NCBI RefSeq assembly: GCF_014356525.2
Contig: NC_052518.1
Location: forward strand, 8,403,978 to 8,467,977
Source of the DNA: Nilaparvata lugens
Taxonomy: Eukaryota; Arthropoda; Insecta; Hemiptera; Delphacidae
Reading direction: 5' to 3'
Length of the DNA: 64,000 nucleotides
Shown: piece after piece, positions 63,931 through 64,000 of the stretch
Layout of the letters: every line of letters starts with the position of its first letter
Numbering within the stretch: position 1 is the first letter of the stretch
Notes under the pieces: model-generated
The model's database searches: none
What the model was told of the DNA's origin: nothing
The model's input: only the letters and a program-made list of their open reading frames with translations
Translations under genes and position numbers: made by a program

Positions 63931-64000
63931 CCAGAAAAGCACAAGACAAAGTCACACAAATAGAACATGAAATAGACAGTCACACATTAAGAGACACATT

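Overview
This is a piece of AT-rich animal nuclear DNA, most likely from an insect and plausibly a hemipteran such as a planthopper (the species guess is inference). It has large introns with GT/AG borders, and almost every interval between exons is filled with decayed LINEs, cut-and-paste elements, short inverted-repeat elements, one LTR retrotransposon and many local tandem duplications. There are no bacterial features.

Two host genes can be supported. (1) On the minus strand, two coding exons (15464-15647 and 3036-3167) join in phase across a 12.3-kb intron. Together they encode the N-terminal PB1 domain of a sequestosome-1/p62 (Ref(2)P) homologue; the rest of the gene lies left of position 3036, probably outside the window. 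(2) On the plus strand, four exons (about 39559-39986, 51430-51608, 53990-54312, 61037-61303) join in phase into 399 codons. They encode a protein I do not recognise, built of repeated cysteine modules (C-x2-C ... FFPF ... C-x2-C ... QW ... PHS.R). The third module is cut at the right, so the gene continues past 64000.

Layout. 0-15.4 kb: an SGNH-hydrolase relic, the second ref(2)P exon, a 230-bp MITE, a 1.05-kb palindrome, a recent 1.64-kb tandem duplication of LINE/Harbinger sequence, and a PIF/Harbinger element holding a LINE insertion with a clear 17-bp target duplication. 15.4-24.8 kb: the first ref(2)P coding exon, a pogo-like element, transposase and LINE pieces, and a possible 2.6-kb TIR element. 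24.9-32.3 kb: a young LTR retrotransposon with about 99.5% identical LTRs, a tRNA-Lys-type primer-binding site, a broken gag and a protease remnant, but no reverse transcriptase or integrase; its 5' LTR end has been replaced by a copy of the right flank. 32.3-39.4 kb: a mariner-like transposase fragment and many foldback/MITE copies. 39.5-64 kb: the cysteine-module gene, with introns carrying LINE debris, a 330-bp minisatellite, tRNA-derived SINEs, a repeated foldback family and several decayed copies of the gene's own exon-4 splice acceptor.

The two host genes lie on opposite strands with their known 5' coding exons facing each other across about 24 kb of repeat-rich DNA. I see no evidence that they work together.
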